Below, one piece after another: positions 52,295-61,093 of a stretch of DNA of 64,000 nucleotides. This DNA is from Anaerocolumna aminovalerica (GTDB lineage: Bacteria > Bacillota > Clostridia > Lachnospirales > Lachnospiraceae): assembly GCF_900115365.1 (NCBI RefSeq), contig NZ_FOWD01000020.1:1-64000 (forward strand), given 5' to 3'. The translations under genes and the position numbers were made by a program. Numbering within the stretch: position 1 is the stretch's first letter; each line of letters starts with the position of its first letter. The notes under the pieces were generated by a model. It saw only the letters and a program-made list of their open reading frames with translations, did no database searches and had not been told where the DNA came from.

Positions 52295-54544
52295 ATGCTT
52301 AAATTATTTAAATACTTAAAAAAGTCAATACCATTTATCATCTTGATATTTGGGTTATTGGTATTACAGGCTTTTTGTGATTTATCTTTACCTACCTATA
52401 CATCTGATATTGTAGATATCGGAATCCAGCAAGGTGGTGTACAGGAAGTTGTTCCTGTTGCAATTAGAGAAAGTCAAATGGCTAATATAATAAAGCTGTT
52501 GGAAGCAGAGGAACAAGAAACTGTTCTAAATGCTTATACCCTTTTGTCTAAAGACAACTTAACAAAAGAAGAGTTTAAAGATTATCAAAAAAAATATCCG
52601 ATTCTGGATAAGGAAAACATATATATACTGAAAGATAACAGTAAAAATAATCAGGAAGAGTATGAAAAATTGGAAGCAATTATGAAGGATGCCTTGATAC
52701 TGGCAAGCATGCTTAACAGTGATTCCGAAGAAACGAAAGAGATGAGATCACAGCTGTTATCACAATTACCAAAAGAAATGGCTGATAAAAATTTACTTGA
52801 TATTATTACTATTTTACCAAAAGAACAATCTAACAAAATAATAGGGTCTATAGAGGAAAAAATAGCCGCCATACCTGACGCTATGATTGGACAGGGGGTT
52901 ATTGCAGCTGTAAAAAATGAGTATCAAGCCATTGGCATGAATGTTAATAGCATTCAAAGAAATTATATTATGCTAACCGGCGCTAAAATGCTGGGATTAG
53001 CTTTGGTTGCAACCGTAGCATCGGTATCAGTTGGATTCTTATCGGCAAGAATAGGTGCAGGTCTGGGAAAAGATTTAAGAGAAAGGGTTTTTACAACGGT
53101 TATACAATTCTCTAATCTAGAATTTGACCAGTTCTCTACCGCATCTTTGATTACCAGAAGTACTAACGACATTCAACAGGTTCAGATGATTATGGTAATG
53201 CTTCTTAGAATGGTGTTCTATGCACCGATTCTTGCTATTGGAGGCGTAATAAAAGTACTGAATACTAATACTTCCATGACTTGGATCATCGCTTTAGGTG
53301 TATGCTTGCTGCTTGGTCTGGTGGGAACTTTATTTGTACTGGCCATGCCTAAGTTTAAATTTATGCAAAAATTAGTGGACAAATTGAATCTGGTTACCAG
53401 AGAAATTCTAACAGGACTTCCTGTAATTCGTGCATTTAGTAAAGAGAAAACAGAAGAAAAAAGATTTGATAAAGCCAATAGGGATCTAATGAGAACAAAT
53501 CTGTTTGTTAACCGGGTAATGGCTTTTATGATGCCGGTTATGACAATAATTATGAATGGCATTACTATACTTATTCTCTGGAAAGGTGCTGAGAGTATAG
53601 ATTTAGGTACTATGCAGGTAGGCGATATTATGGCATTTATATCTTACACCATGCAGATAATTATGTCCTTTTTAATGTTATCCATGTTATCCATTATATT
53701 ACCAAGAGCCTCTGTATCAGCTTCAAGAATTATGGAGGTATTAAATAAAAAGGCATCTATACAGGATCCGGAAACTCCCGCTGCTTTTGATACCATGAAA
53801 AAGGGTTATGTGGAATTCGAAAATGTTTCTTTTCGGTATCCGAAAGCAGAGGATGATGTGCTATCCAATATATCATTTACTGCAAAGCCGGGAGAAACTA
53901 CAGCTATTATAGGAAGTACCGGCAGTGGTAAGTCTACTTTGATAAACCTTATTCCAAGATTCTTTGATGTAACAGAAGGCAGTGTAAAGGTAGATGGTGT
54001 TGATGTTAGAAAGATAACCCAGCATGATTTAAGAGATAAGCTTGGTTATGTACCTCAAAAAGGTGTTCTATTCTCCGGTACCATTGATTCTAATATTCGA
54101 TATGGTAATGAAAAAGCAACACAGGAAGAAATAGAAGGTGCGGCAAGGATTGCACAGGCCTATGATTTTATTGAAGAAAAGCCAGATAGATATGATTCTC
54201 CTATTGCTCAGGGAGGGGGTAATGTTTCCGGCGGTCAAAAACAGAGATTATCCATTGCAAGAGCCATTGCTAAAAATCCGGAAATTTACATCTTTGATGA
54301 TAGTTTCTCGGCTTTGGATTATAAAACCGATGTTGCACTTAGAAAAGCTTTAAAAACAGAAATCGCTGAAAGTACGGTAATTATTGTTGCCCAAAGAATC
54401 AGTACCATCCTTCATGCAGATCAGATATTAGTATTGGATGAAGGTAAAATAGTGGGAAAAGGTACTCATAAAGAACTTCTTAATAGCTGTGAGGTATATA
54501 GGCAAATTGCATTATCACAACTTTCACAGGAGGAATTAGAGTAA
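52295..54544 (+). CDS. ABC exporter subunit with large extracellular insertion
   Basis: A 749-residue half-transporter: membrane segments near residues 15-35 and 225-435, with about 190 soluble residues inserted between TM1 and TM2 (residues 45-220, rich in Lys/Glu/Gln), then a nucleotide-binding domain (Walker A GSTGSGKSTL, signature NVSGGQKQR, Walker B IYIFDDSFSALD). The catalytic Glu after Walker B is replaced by Asp (DDSF), making this NBD the degenerate partner of a heterodimer with the next gene. AAGGAAGGATT precedes the ATG. Substrate is unknown; antibiotic, peptide or lipid export are options. Confidence 0.9.
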   Translation: MLKLFKYLKKSIPFIILIFGLLVLQAFCDLSLPTYTSDIVDIGIQQGGVQEVVPVAIRESQMANIIKLLEAEEQETVLNAYTLLSKDNLTKEEFKDYQKKYPILDKENIYILKDNSKNNQEEYEKLEAIMKDALILASMLNSDSEETKEMRSQLLSQLPKEMADKNLLDIITILPKEQSNKIIGSIEEKIAAIPDAMIGQGVIAAVKNEYQAIGMNVNSIQRNYIMLTGAKMLGLALVATVASVSVGFLSARIGAGLGKDLRERVFTTVIQFSNLEFDQFSTASLITRSTNDIQQVQMIMVMLLRMVFYAPILAIGGVIKVLNTNTSMTWIIALGVCLLLGLVGTLFVLAMPKFKFMQKLVDKLNLVTREILTGLPVIRAFSKEKTEEKRFDKANRDLMRTNLFVNRVMAFMMPVMTIIMNGITILILWKGAESIDLGTMQVGDIMAFISYTMQIIMSFLMLSMLSIILPRASVSASRIMEVLNKKASIQDPETPAAFDTMKKGYVEFENVSFRYPKAEDDVLSNISFTAKPGETTAIIGSTGSGKSTLINLIPRFFDVTEGSVKVDGVDVRKITQHDLRDKLGYVPQKGVLFSGTIDSNIRYGNEKATQEEIEGAARIAQAYDFIEEKPDRYDSPIAQGGGNVSGGQKQRLSIARAIAKNPEIYIFDDSFSALDYKTDVALRKALKTEIAESTVIIVAQRISTILHADQILVLDEGKIVGKGTHKELLNSCEVYRQIALSQLSQEELE

Positions 54545-54717
54545 ATTATTAAAAATCATAATTCATACCCTGTAGATGGCAGTGCACATCTGTAAGCAAA
54601 AGGGGCATGGCATGAGAGCTAGGTTGAAAAAGTAATATCTTTTTCCACTGAAAACTTGCGTTGAAATAGGAATTTGATATCAATTAAAAGGTGCTGAGCA
54701 CTAGAATGGAGGTTCAC

Positions 54718-56592
54718 ATGAATAAAGAAAATACTCCTCAGGATAAAAATATAAATACAGATAACCCTAAAATGCGAAAGCCCGGGGGACATGGACCAAT
54801 GGGGGGATATACAGGAGAAAAAGCAAAAGACTTTAAAGGGTCAATAGGAAAGTTAGCGGTGTATCTTTCTAAATACAAAATAAAAATTATTATTATGATT
54901 ATCTTTGCAATCGGCAGTACCGTTTTTTCTATCGTAGGACCTAAAATACTTGGTAATGTAACTACCTCTATATTTAAAGGTTTAATGGCGAAGATATCCG
55001 GTACAGGAGGAATTGACTTTGAAAAAATAGGAAGAACATTACTATTTTTACTTGGGTTATATATAACCAGTTCAATATTCTCCTTAATACAGGCATTTAT
55101 CATGAATAAGATTTCTCAAAATGTAACTTATCAATTAAGAAAAGAATTATCAGAAAAAATAAATCGCCTGCCGATGAAATATTTTGATTCAAAAACCCAC
55201 GGTGAAGTATTATCTGTGGTTACTAATGATATAGATACGCTAAGTAATAGCTTAAATCAAAGTATGATGCAGATTATTACTTCTGTTACGTCAATTATTG
55301 GTATATTGATTATGATGTTATCCATCAGTTTATCTATGACTTTGGTAGCCCTATTGGTACTCCCGCTTTCCGGTGTGTTAATCAGTTTTATGGTTAAAAA
55401 ATCACAGATCTACTTTAAATCTCAGCAGGAATATTTAGGCCATGTAAATGGCCAGGTGGAAGAAGTGTATGGGGGGCATCAGGTAGTTAGGGTATTCAAC
55501 GGAGAAGAGAAAGTAATTGCAGAATTTAAGGAAGTAAATAATTCCCTTTATGATTCTGCCTGGAAATCTCAGTTTTATTCCGGTTTAATGTTCCCGATCA
55601 TGTCCTTTGTTGGAAACATCGGGTATGTGGCAGTGGCAGTTTTAGGCGGTTATCTGGTTATTCAGAACCGTATTGAAGTAGGAAGTATTCAATCTTTTAT
55701 ACAGTATGTGAGAAACTTTAACCAGCCAATCGGACAGATGGCTCAGATATCCAATCAAATACAACAGGCAGCTGCGGCTTCCGAAAGAGTATTTGAATTC
55801 CTAAGTGAAGAAGAGGAAATACAAGATGTGGATAATCCTGTTTCCACAAATGGAATACAAAGTACAGTAGAATTTAAACATGTAAAGTTTGGATATACAC
55901 CGGAGAAAATAATAATAAAAGATTTCTCATCTAAAGTAGAACCGGGTCAAAAAATTGCCATTGTTGGCCCCACAGGAGCAGGAAAAACAACCATTGTAAA
56001 ACTATTAATGCGTTTTTATGATGTAAATGAAGGTGAAATCCTGGTTGATGGCCATAATATTAAGGATTTTGACCGAAGTGAATTACGTAAAATGTTCGGT
56101 ATGGTTTTACAGGATACATGGCTTTTCCATGGCACTATTATGGAAAACATCCGCTATGGAAAAGAAGATGCCACAGACGAAGAGGTTATTGAAGCAGCAA
56201 AGGCTGCCCATGCCCATCATTTTATCTCTACATTGCCCGATGGCTATCAGATGGAATTAAATGAAGAAGCTAATAATGTTTCACAGGGCCAGAAGCAGCT
56301 GCTTACCATTGCAAGAGCTATTCTTGCAGACCCTAAGATTCTTATTCTGGATGAAGCTACCAGCTCTGTTGATACCAGAACAGAAGTCAGAATTCAAAAG
56401 GCAATGGATAACCTGATGAAGGGCAGAACCAGTTTTATTATTGCTCATAGGCTTTCTACAATACGAAATGCAGACTTAATCCTTGTTATGAAAGATGGAG
56501 ATATTGTAGAGCAGGGTAACCATGAGGAATTAATCGTAAAGGGTGGATTTTATGCGAACCTTTATAATTCTCAGTTTGAACAGACAGCTTAA
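54718..56592 (+). CDS. ABC exporter subunit, partner of upstream gene
   Basis: A 624-residue half-transporter from ATG 54718 (TGGAGGTTCAC upstream; the GTG at 54691 is too far upstream). A hydrophilic Gly/Pro-rich N-terminus (MRKPGGHGPMGGY) precedes six membrane segments and a canonical NBD: Walker A GPTGAGKTT, signature NVSQGQKQLL and Walker B ILILDEATSSVD with the catalytic Glu. Together with the preceding gene it forms an asymmetric heterodimer of the YheH/YheI-type. A 146-base leader between the two genes holds a short GAAAAAG/CTTTTTC hairpin. Confidence 0.92.
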   Translation: MNKENTPQDKNINTDNPKMRKPGGHGPMGGYTGEKAKDFKGSIGKLAVYLSKYKIKIIIMIIFAIGSTVFSIVGPKILGNVTTSIFKGLMAKISGTGGIDFEKIGRTLLFLLGLYITSSIFSLIQAFIMNKISQNVTYQLRKELSEKINRLPMKYFDSKTHGEVLSVVTNDIDTLSNSLNQSMMQIITSVTSIIGILIMMLSISLSMTLVALLVLPLSGVLISFMVKKSQIYFKSQQEYLGHVNGQVEEVYGGHQVVRVFNGEEKVIAEFKEVNNSLYDSAWKSQFYSGLMFPIMSFVGNIGYVAVAVLGGYLVIQNRIEVGSIQSFIQYVRNFNQPIGQMAQISNQIQQAAAASERVFEFLSEEEEIQDVDNPVSTNGIQSTVEFKHVKFGYTPEKIIIKDFSSKVEPGQKIAIVGPTGAGKTTIVKLLMRFYDVNEGEILVDGHNIKDFDRSELRKMFGMVLQDTWLFHGTIMENIRYGKEDATDEEVIEAAKAAHAHHFISTLPDGYQMELNEEANNVSQGQKQLLTIARAILADPKILILDEATSSVDTRTEVRIQKAMDNLMKGRTSFIIAHRLSTIRNADLILVMKDGDIVEQGNHEELIVKGGFYANLYNSQFEQTA

Positions 56593-56764
56593 AATTTTGT
56601 ATGACGTAAGGTAGTGAGAATTTGGAGAGTGTCTGGTGGGCTTTTTAAATTCATTGTGGGGTATTTATAACAAGTGGGTATCCTATATATGAAGTGGATT
56701 TTTCAGTAGCTACGTACAGTTTCAATAAAATGTCTCCGCTAACGAAAAATCCAATTTCATATAT

Positions 56765-56863
56765 ATGGAAACTATGGAAGTCTTTACTTTATTTCTTGTG
56801 CTTTTTGCATATGGAACATTTCTAATTGCAATTCTATCCTATATTGACCATAGAAAAAAGTAG
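56765..56863 (+). CDS. Holin-like small hydrophobic peptide, candidate type I toxin
   Basis: A 32-codon frame (METMEVFTLFLVLFAYGTFL, then a charged IDHRKK tail), or 29 residues from the second ATG at 56774. The single hydrophobic segment and basic tail match the family annotated as putative holin-like toxins of type I toxin-antitoxin systems (TxpA/BsrG-like). No clear ribosome site is present, as often in these genes. The stop codon overlaps the long terminator hairpin at 56859-56897, where the antisense RNA of such systems usually overlaps. It is too short for standard gene finders. Confidence 0.6.
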   Translation: METMEVFTLFLVLFAYGTFLIAILSYIDHRKK

Positions 56864-56897
56864 CTATCCTCGCCCTAACCAAGGTGAGATAGCTACT
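56859..56897. terminator. Long terminator hairpin overlapping toxin 3' end
   Basis: AGTAGCTATC (56859-56868) pairs with GATAGCTACT (56888-56897), with further pairing CTCGCC/GGTGAG inside, and TTAT follows. In type I toxin loci the antisense RNA usually starts beyond this point and runs back through it. The gap from 56898 to 57125 is otherwise AT-rich and may hold that RNA's promoter. Confidence 0.65.
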
Positions 56898-57125
56898 TAT
56901 ATGGGATAATCGATTTATATTCGATTACTTGTTACTCTGATCATAACATAAGATTTGGGTAATATAAAGTAATATTTTCCTATATCTTACCTTTGACATA
57001 ATATTCGCCTTTTATCTTTGTCTGCCTTATATTAAAGGATTCATCTCCATCTGGTTTCTTCCTTATTACTCTTGCATTTAATTAAAGAGCAGTGGAGAAT
57101 TCTAATATAAATACAAGATTGGGAA

Positions 57126-57893
57126 TTACTGTAACTTTTGACCTGTATAAATAAAGATGGCATCTCTTAAGAATTTTGCAGTTCCGGGTTGGTCTTTATC
57201 GTAGTAGGCAGTGAATCTTTCGTCGTCTACATACATTTGAGCCACGCCGGCATGGGCTTCTTTGGAATAGGAGTCCCAGTAATGGCAGAGCCATTTTTTA
57301 TGGAGGTCAGCTGCTTCTTGGGCTAATTCACCGGAAGGATCATTGGTTTTCATGGCTTGACTTAGTTTTTCCATAAGTGCTTCTGAAAGTCTTGTAGTTT
57401 CTTTGTATTGTTCTTCAGTCATGTTCATGAATTTTTCGTTGGATTTTGCTACGGTACTTTCTCCATATTTTTCACGGATTTCTTTTCCGTATTTTTTTTC
57501 ATTTTCTTCTAATAAGTTCTGTTTAAAGCCTTGGAATTTTTCTTTATCGGACATTGTTGTTCTCCCTTCTGTCATAGCTAATGTTTTTTCAACATTTGCT
57601 ATTAATTGATTTAATTGTTCTTGCTTTTTGAGAAGCTTTTCGTGATGGTCCCTCAGGGCTTTAACACCGTCAAAGGATGGTGCGGTAACTATATCTTTTA
57701 TATTGTCTAAGCTTACACCAAGTTCACGATAGAATAGGATTTGCTGTAATTGGTTTACTTCTGATTCTCCATAGATTCTATAACCGCAGGAATTAATTCT
57801 TCCGGGTTTTAGTAAACCGATTTGGTCATAGTATCGTAATGTTCTTGGACTGATGCCGGCCATTCTTCCAAGTTTTTGTACTGTATATTCCAT
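57126..57893 (-). CDS. MerR-family regulator with TipAS effector domain
   Basis: About 255 residues from ATG 57893 (AGAGGTTTGTT upstream; the frame from 57929 is longer without a site). N-terminal winged HTH (YTVQKLGRMAGISPRTLRYYDQIGLLKPG) followed by a coiled coil and a C-terminal TipAS-like domain (YKETTRLSEALMEKLSQAM, then LHKKWLCHYWDSYSKEAHAG). TipAS domains bind thiopeptide-like compounds covalently in Streptomyces; relatives regulate multidrug transport. The gene is transcribed away from the ABC pair. The upstream region at 57894-57960 probably holds its promoter: CTATGACGTAACGTCAATGTC contains the inverted repeat TGACGTAACGTCA. Confidence 0.88.
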   Translation of the reverse strand: MEYTVQKLGRMAGISPRTLRYYDQIGLLKPGRINSCGYRIYGESEVNQLQQILFYRELGVSLDNIKDIVTAPSFDGVKALRDHHEKLLKKQEQLNQLIANVEKTLAMTEGRTTMSDKEKFQGFKQNLLEENEKKYGKEIREKYGESTVAKSNEKFMNMTEEQYKETTRLSEALMEKLSQAMKTNDPSGELAQEAADLHKKWLCHYWDSYSKEAHAGVAQMYVDDERFTAYYDKDQPGTAKFLRDAIFIYTGQKLQ

Positions 57894-57945
57894 AACAAAC
57901 CTCTTTTCTAATTCATTTTTGCTTCTCACAAGATTATCATAAGCT

Positions 57946-57961
57946 ATGACGTAACGTCAAT
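57946..57961. promoter_or_regulatory. Probable MerR operator
   Basis: TGACGT-A-ACGTCA is a near-perfect palindrome of 13 bases starting at about 57947, 55 bases upstream of the TipAS regulator start codon, and lies where a MerR protein would bind its own promoter. Confidence 0.55.
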
Positions 57962-58042
57962 GTCAATAACTTTTTTAAAATTTTTTTGTAAAATGTAAAA
58001 GTAATTTCTTATTTGTAAAAGCAAATTTATTTTAACGATTAT

Positions 58043-58330
58043 TTACGCTAAAATTCCTATGCTGTCAAGCCAGCTTTGAACTTGCTTATCATCAAAATCA
58101 CTTGTTGCAGCATATCCCGGTAATAACTTTGAGTTTGAGCATTCCTTAGATATATTGATTTCTATTTTCCCAAATCCACCGCCACCATGAGTACGAAAGG
58201 AATAATTATTTTTTCGTTTAAATCAACGCTCCGTAAGAAACTCAATATCGGCGGTGCAAATGATTTGAACCAATTAGGAGCTATCCACAAATATCCCAGT
58301 GTGCCGCCAAGGAAGCTAAAAAGTAACCCT
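58043..58330 (-). pseudogene. Decayed flavodoxin
   Basis: On the minus strand, in several frames, this gives the C-terminal half of a flavodoxin: WFKSFAPPILSFLRSVDLNE, then IIIPF, a one-base frameshift, THGGGGFGKIEINISKE and finally QSWLDSIGILA before TAA at 58045-58043. More frameshifts and stops occur upstream to about 58330, and the N-terminal half is not recognisable. It is a non-functional remnant. The plus-strand open frame at 58187-58396 is its shadow. A direct repeat TAGCTGAATTCTA lies at about 58390 and 58413. Confidence 0.75.
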
Positions 58331-58536
58331 TATGATTATATAAAAAAAGAGGCTGTTGTAACTGTTATTTCTGAGAGCATATTCAGGTATAGCTGAATTC
58401 TACGCATAGTAGCATAGCTGAATTCTAAGTATAATTGAATTTGAGCAAAGAATCTCATTATAAATAAGTGAGATTTTTTCGCACTATGGTTCAGAATTAC
58501 AATTTTATAACAACCTCTTATTAATTAGGATGTACT

Positions 58537-59328
58537 TTATTTAATATTCAATTCGAAAACATCCGTAAGTGTTTCTTCTACTAAATTACTGCGATAGGAA
58601 TATCGGTTTTTTATATCGTCCACTGCATTATTCATAACGTAACCATATTTCACCAATGATAACATTTCTAAATCATTATAATTATCTCCAAATGCCATAA
58701 CTTCTTCAGGAGTTATGCTTAATTTTTTTAACAGATGAGTTAAAGCGGTACCTTTATTAACATTAGGTGATACAAAGTCTAACCAGCCAAATCCAGACAC
58801 CGTGCACTTTACTTTATCCTGCCATTTATTTATAAAATAAGTTCCCGAATTCTCCATAATTCCGGCTTCTTCATAGACAGATACTTTTATTATATCCTCA
58901 GGAATATCAGCAGGATCTTGGATTATTTTATAATTATTTTTTAATACATTCTTATAATGGTTAATGTAACTTTCTGATTTTGGTATAAGATAGGTTGTGT
59001 TTTCACCGGATATTTGAACTTCACAGCCATCCTTGCTTCTTATATCTTCAATGATTTTAAAAGCAATTTGCTTATTCATTGAAGTTTTGGATAATATTTT
59101 ATCCTGATACATTACCAGCGCGCCGTTTTCACATATAAAGGCGATGTCTTTGCTTACCGGTTCAAATAACCGGTATAGGTTGGCATATTGCCTGCCGCTG
59201 GCAGCAACAAAAAGTATACCCTTTTCATGTAAAGCCTCTATAATTTCTAAGATTTTAGCAGTGATATTCTGATTTCCATTCTGTAGTAAGGTTCCATCCA
59301 TATCACTGGCTATCAATTTTATATTCAT
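58537..59328 (-). CDS. Cof-type HAD-IIB phosphatase
   Basis: A 263-residue haloacid dehalogenase-like hydrolase. Motif I is IASDMDGTLL (nucleophile Asp9 and Asp11), motif II AASGRQYANL (Ser/Thr) and motif IV GDNYNDLEML. The C2B cap lies between. Such enzymes dephosphorylate sugar phosphates, FMN or PLP with broad specificity. The minus-strand ATG has GGAAGGAATA upstream. It is complete and stands alone. Confidence 0.92.
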   Translation of the reverse strand: MNIKLIASDMDGTLLQNGNQNITAKILEIIEALHEKGILFVAASGRQYANLYRLFEPVSKDIAFICENGALVMYQDKILSKTSMNKQIAFKIIEDIRSKDGCEVQISGENTTYLIPKSESYINHYKNVLKNNYKIIQDPADIPEDIIKVSVYEEAGIMENSGTYFINKWQDKVKCTVSGFGWLDFVSPNVNKGTALTHLLKKLSITPEEVMAFGDNYNDLEMLSLVKYGYVMNNAVDDIKNRYSYRSNLVEETLTDVFELNIK

Positions 59329-59678
59329 TTATATTCCTTCCTATTCTTTGGTTTCAAATAATAATCTGAATCAGTAACCTTCTGATATTAAAATTATATG
59401 ATATATTTACATTTTACCATAGAATTGCATATTATAAGTTTAAGTTTCTTAAAGTTTCAAAACTTTGTATACCTTTTCCAGCTTTGGGATTTTATCAAAG
59501 GCTTTTTCGGTAAAAAAGGACATTGATATTCTGTTTTTTTAAGTGCATAATGTTATCCGTTGGTATTATGTTGGAGTATTTTTAATTTTGAAAATAACGG
59601 TTTGTGAAAATTATTGATATTCACAACATAAGATTATTAAGTACATAATGGTTTTTTACAGATTAGGAGAAGATAAAA
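59329..59678. other. Divergent AT-rich intergenic region
   Basis: About 350 bases between the HAD and MATE genes hold no gene I can support. Promoter-like boxes for both directions are present but none is compelling. No hairpin or riboswitch was recognised. Confidence 0.5.
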
Positions 59679-61007
59679 ATGTTCACGAAGAAGCAGCTAT
59701 ACAAATTAATTATTCCACTTATAATTGAACAACTATTAGCAGTTGCAGTAGGTATGTCTGATACCATGATGGTATCTTATGCCGGTGAAGCTGCCATGTC
59801 CGGAGTATCACTGGTAGATACCCTAAACATACTCCTTATTAATGTGTTTGCTGCTTTAGCAACAGGTGGTGCAGTTGTTGCATCCCAATTTCTGGGACAT
59901 AAGGATGAAAAAGAAGCATGTAAATCAGGAAGTCAATTATTACTTACTACTGGGGCTATTTCTATAATTGTTATGTTAATATCTATCATTGGCAATTACA
60001 GTATACTACATATGATATATGGTGACATCAATCCGGAGATTATGAAGAATGCAAGAATTTATTTTTATATAACAGCTATGTCTTTCCCTTTTATAGCAAT
60101 ATACAATTCTTGTGCTGCTTTATGCAGGGCTATGGGAAATTCAAAAGTCTCCATGAAAGTATCTCTTTTAATGAATTTAATTAATATTACCGGTAATGCA
60201 ATTCTTATTTATGGATTTAGAATGTCTGCTGAAGGAGTAGCTATACCTACATTAATTTCCAGACTTGTTGCATCTATTGTGATGCTTTTTGTAATATCCA
60301 ACAAGAAACATGTCATTCATATAGATAATATATTTAAATTAGGATTTGACTGGAAAATGATTAAAAGAATACTGCGAATAGGAATACCAAGCGGTTTAGA
60401 AAACAGTATGTTTCAAACAGGTAAGATTTTAGTGCAGGGATTAATTGCAAGCTTTGGTTTAACGGCCATTTCAGCTAATGCCGTTGCAGGTAATCTGGCA
60501 AATTTTCAATCTATTACAGGATCATCAATAGGTTTGGCAATGATTACAGTAATTGGTCAATGTGTTGGTGCCAATAATTTTGAAGAGGCTAAAAATTATA
60601 CGAAGAAATTAATGAAAGCAACTTATACTGCTATGTTCTTTTTAAACATTGGATTTATTTTACTGGCAACCCCCATGCTGCAAATATATAACTTATCTTC
60701 AGAAACATTAAACGTGGCATATAAATTAGTTGTATATCATGCGGTGTGCGGAATTATCTTTTGGCCATTGTCCTTTACCTTACCCAATGCACTTAGAGCT
60801 GCAAATGATGTGAAGTTTACCATGTTAACCTCTATATTGTCTATGTGGCTATGGCGAATAACCTTTAGTTATATATTAGGAAGATATATGGGACTTGGTG
60901 TTTATGGTGTGTGGTTTGCAATGACACTTGACTGGGTGTTTCGGGGTGCTTGTTTTGTATGGAGATTCCTTAGCGGTAAATGGAAACACCAGGCCTTTGC
61001 AGATTAA
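59679..61007 (+). CDS. MATE-family multidrug/cation efflux transporter
   Basis: A 442-residue polytopic membrane protein with about 12 transmembrane segments in two repeats (the second begins near RILRIGIPSGLENSMFQTGK). The start IIPLIIEQLLAVAVGMSDTMMVSYAG and ALATGGAVVASQFLGHKDEKEA are typical of NorM/DinF-type MATE proteins. It exports organic cations or drugs using a Na+ or H+ gradient. AGGAGAAGATAAAA precedes the ATG. It is monocistronic and followed by a perfect terminator. Confidence 0.93.
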   Translation: MFTKKQLYKLIIPLIIEQLLAVAVGMSDTMMVSYAGEAAMSGVSLVDTLNILLINVFAALATGGAVVASQFLGHKDEKEACKSGSQLLLTTGAISIIVMLISIIGNYSILHMIYGDINPEIMKNARIYFYITAMSFPFIAIYNSCAALCRAMGNSKVSMKVSLLMNLINITGNAILIYGFRMSAEGVAIPTLISRLVASIVMLFVISNKKHVIHIDNIFKLGFDWKMIKRILRIGIPSGLENSMFQTGKILVQGLIASFGLTAISANAVAGNLANFQSITGSSIGLAMITVIGQCVGANNFEEAKNYTKKLMKATYTAMFFLNIGFILLATPMLQIYNLSSETLNVAYKLVVYHAVCGIIFWPLSFTLPNALRAANDVKFTMLTSILSMWLWRITFSYILGRYMGLGVYGVWFAMTLDWVFRGACFVWRFLSGKWKHQAFAD

Positions 61008-61047
61008 AAATACCTTCCGGTTTAGTTTCAAACCGGAAGGTATTTTT
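61008..61047. terminator. Strong terminator after MATE gene
   Basis: AAATACCTTCCGGTTT (61008-61023) pairs perfectly with AAACCGGAAGGTATTT (61030-61045), followed by TT. It separates convergent genes and can work both ways. Confidence 0.9.
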
Positions 61048-61093
61048 ACAATTTAGAGTTAGTTTTATAGAACAATTGTTATTTACGAAACAA

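Noticed and set aside
58187-58396. 69-codon plus-strand frame
   Set aside because: It is the antisense shadow of a decayed flavodoxin, which explains the sequence better.
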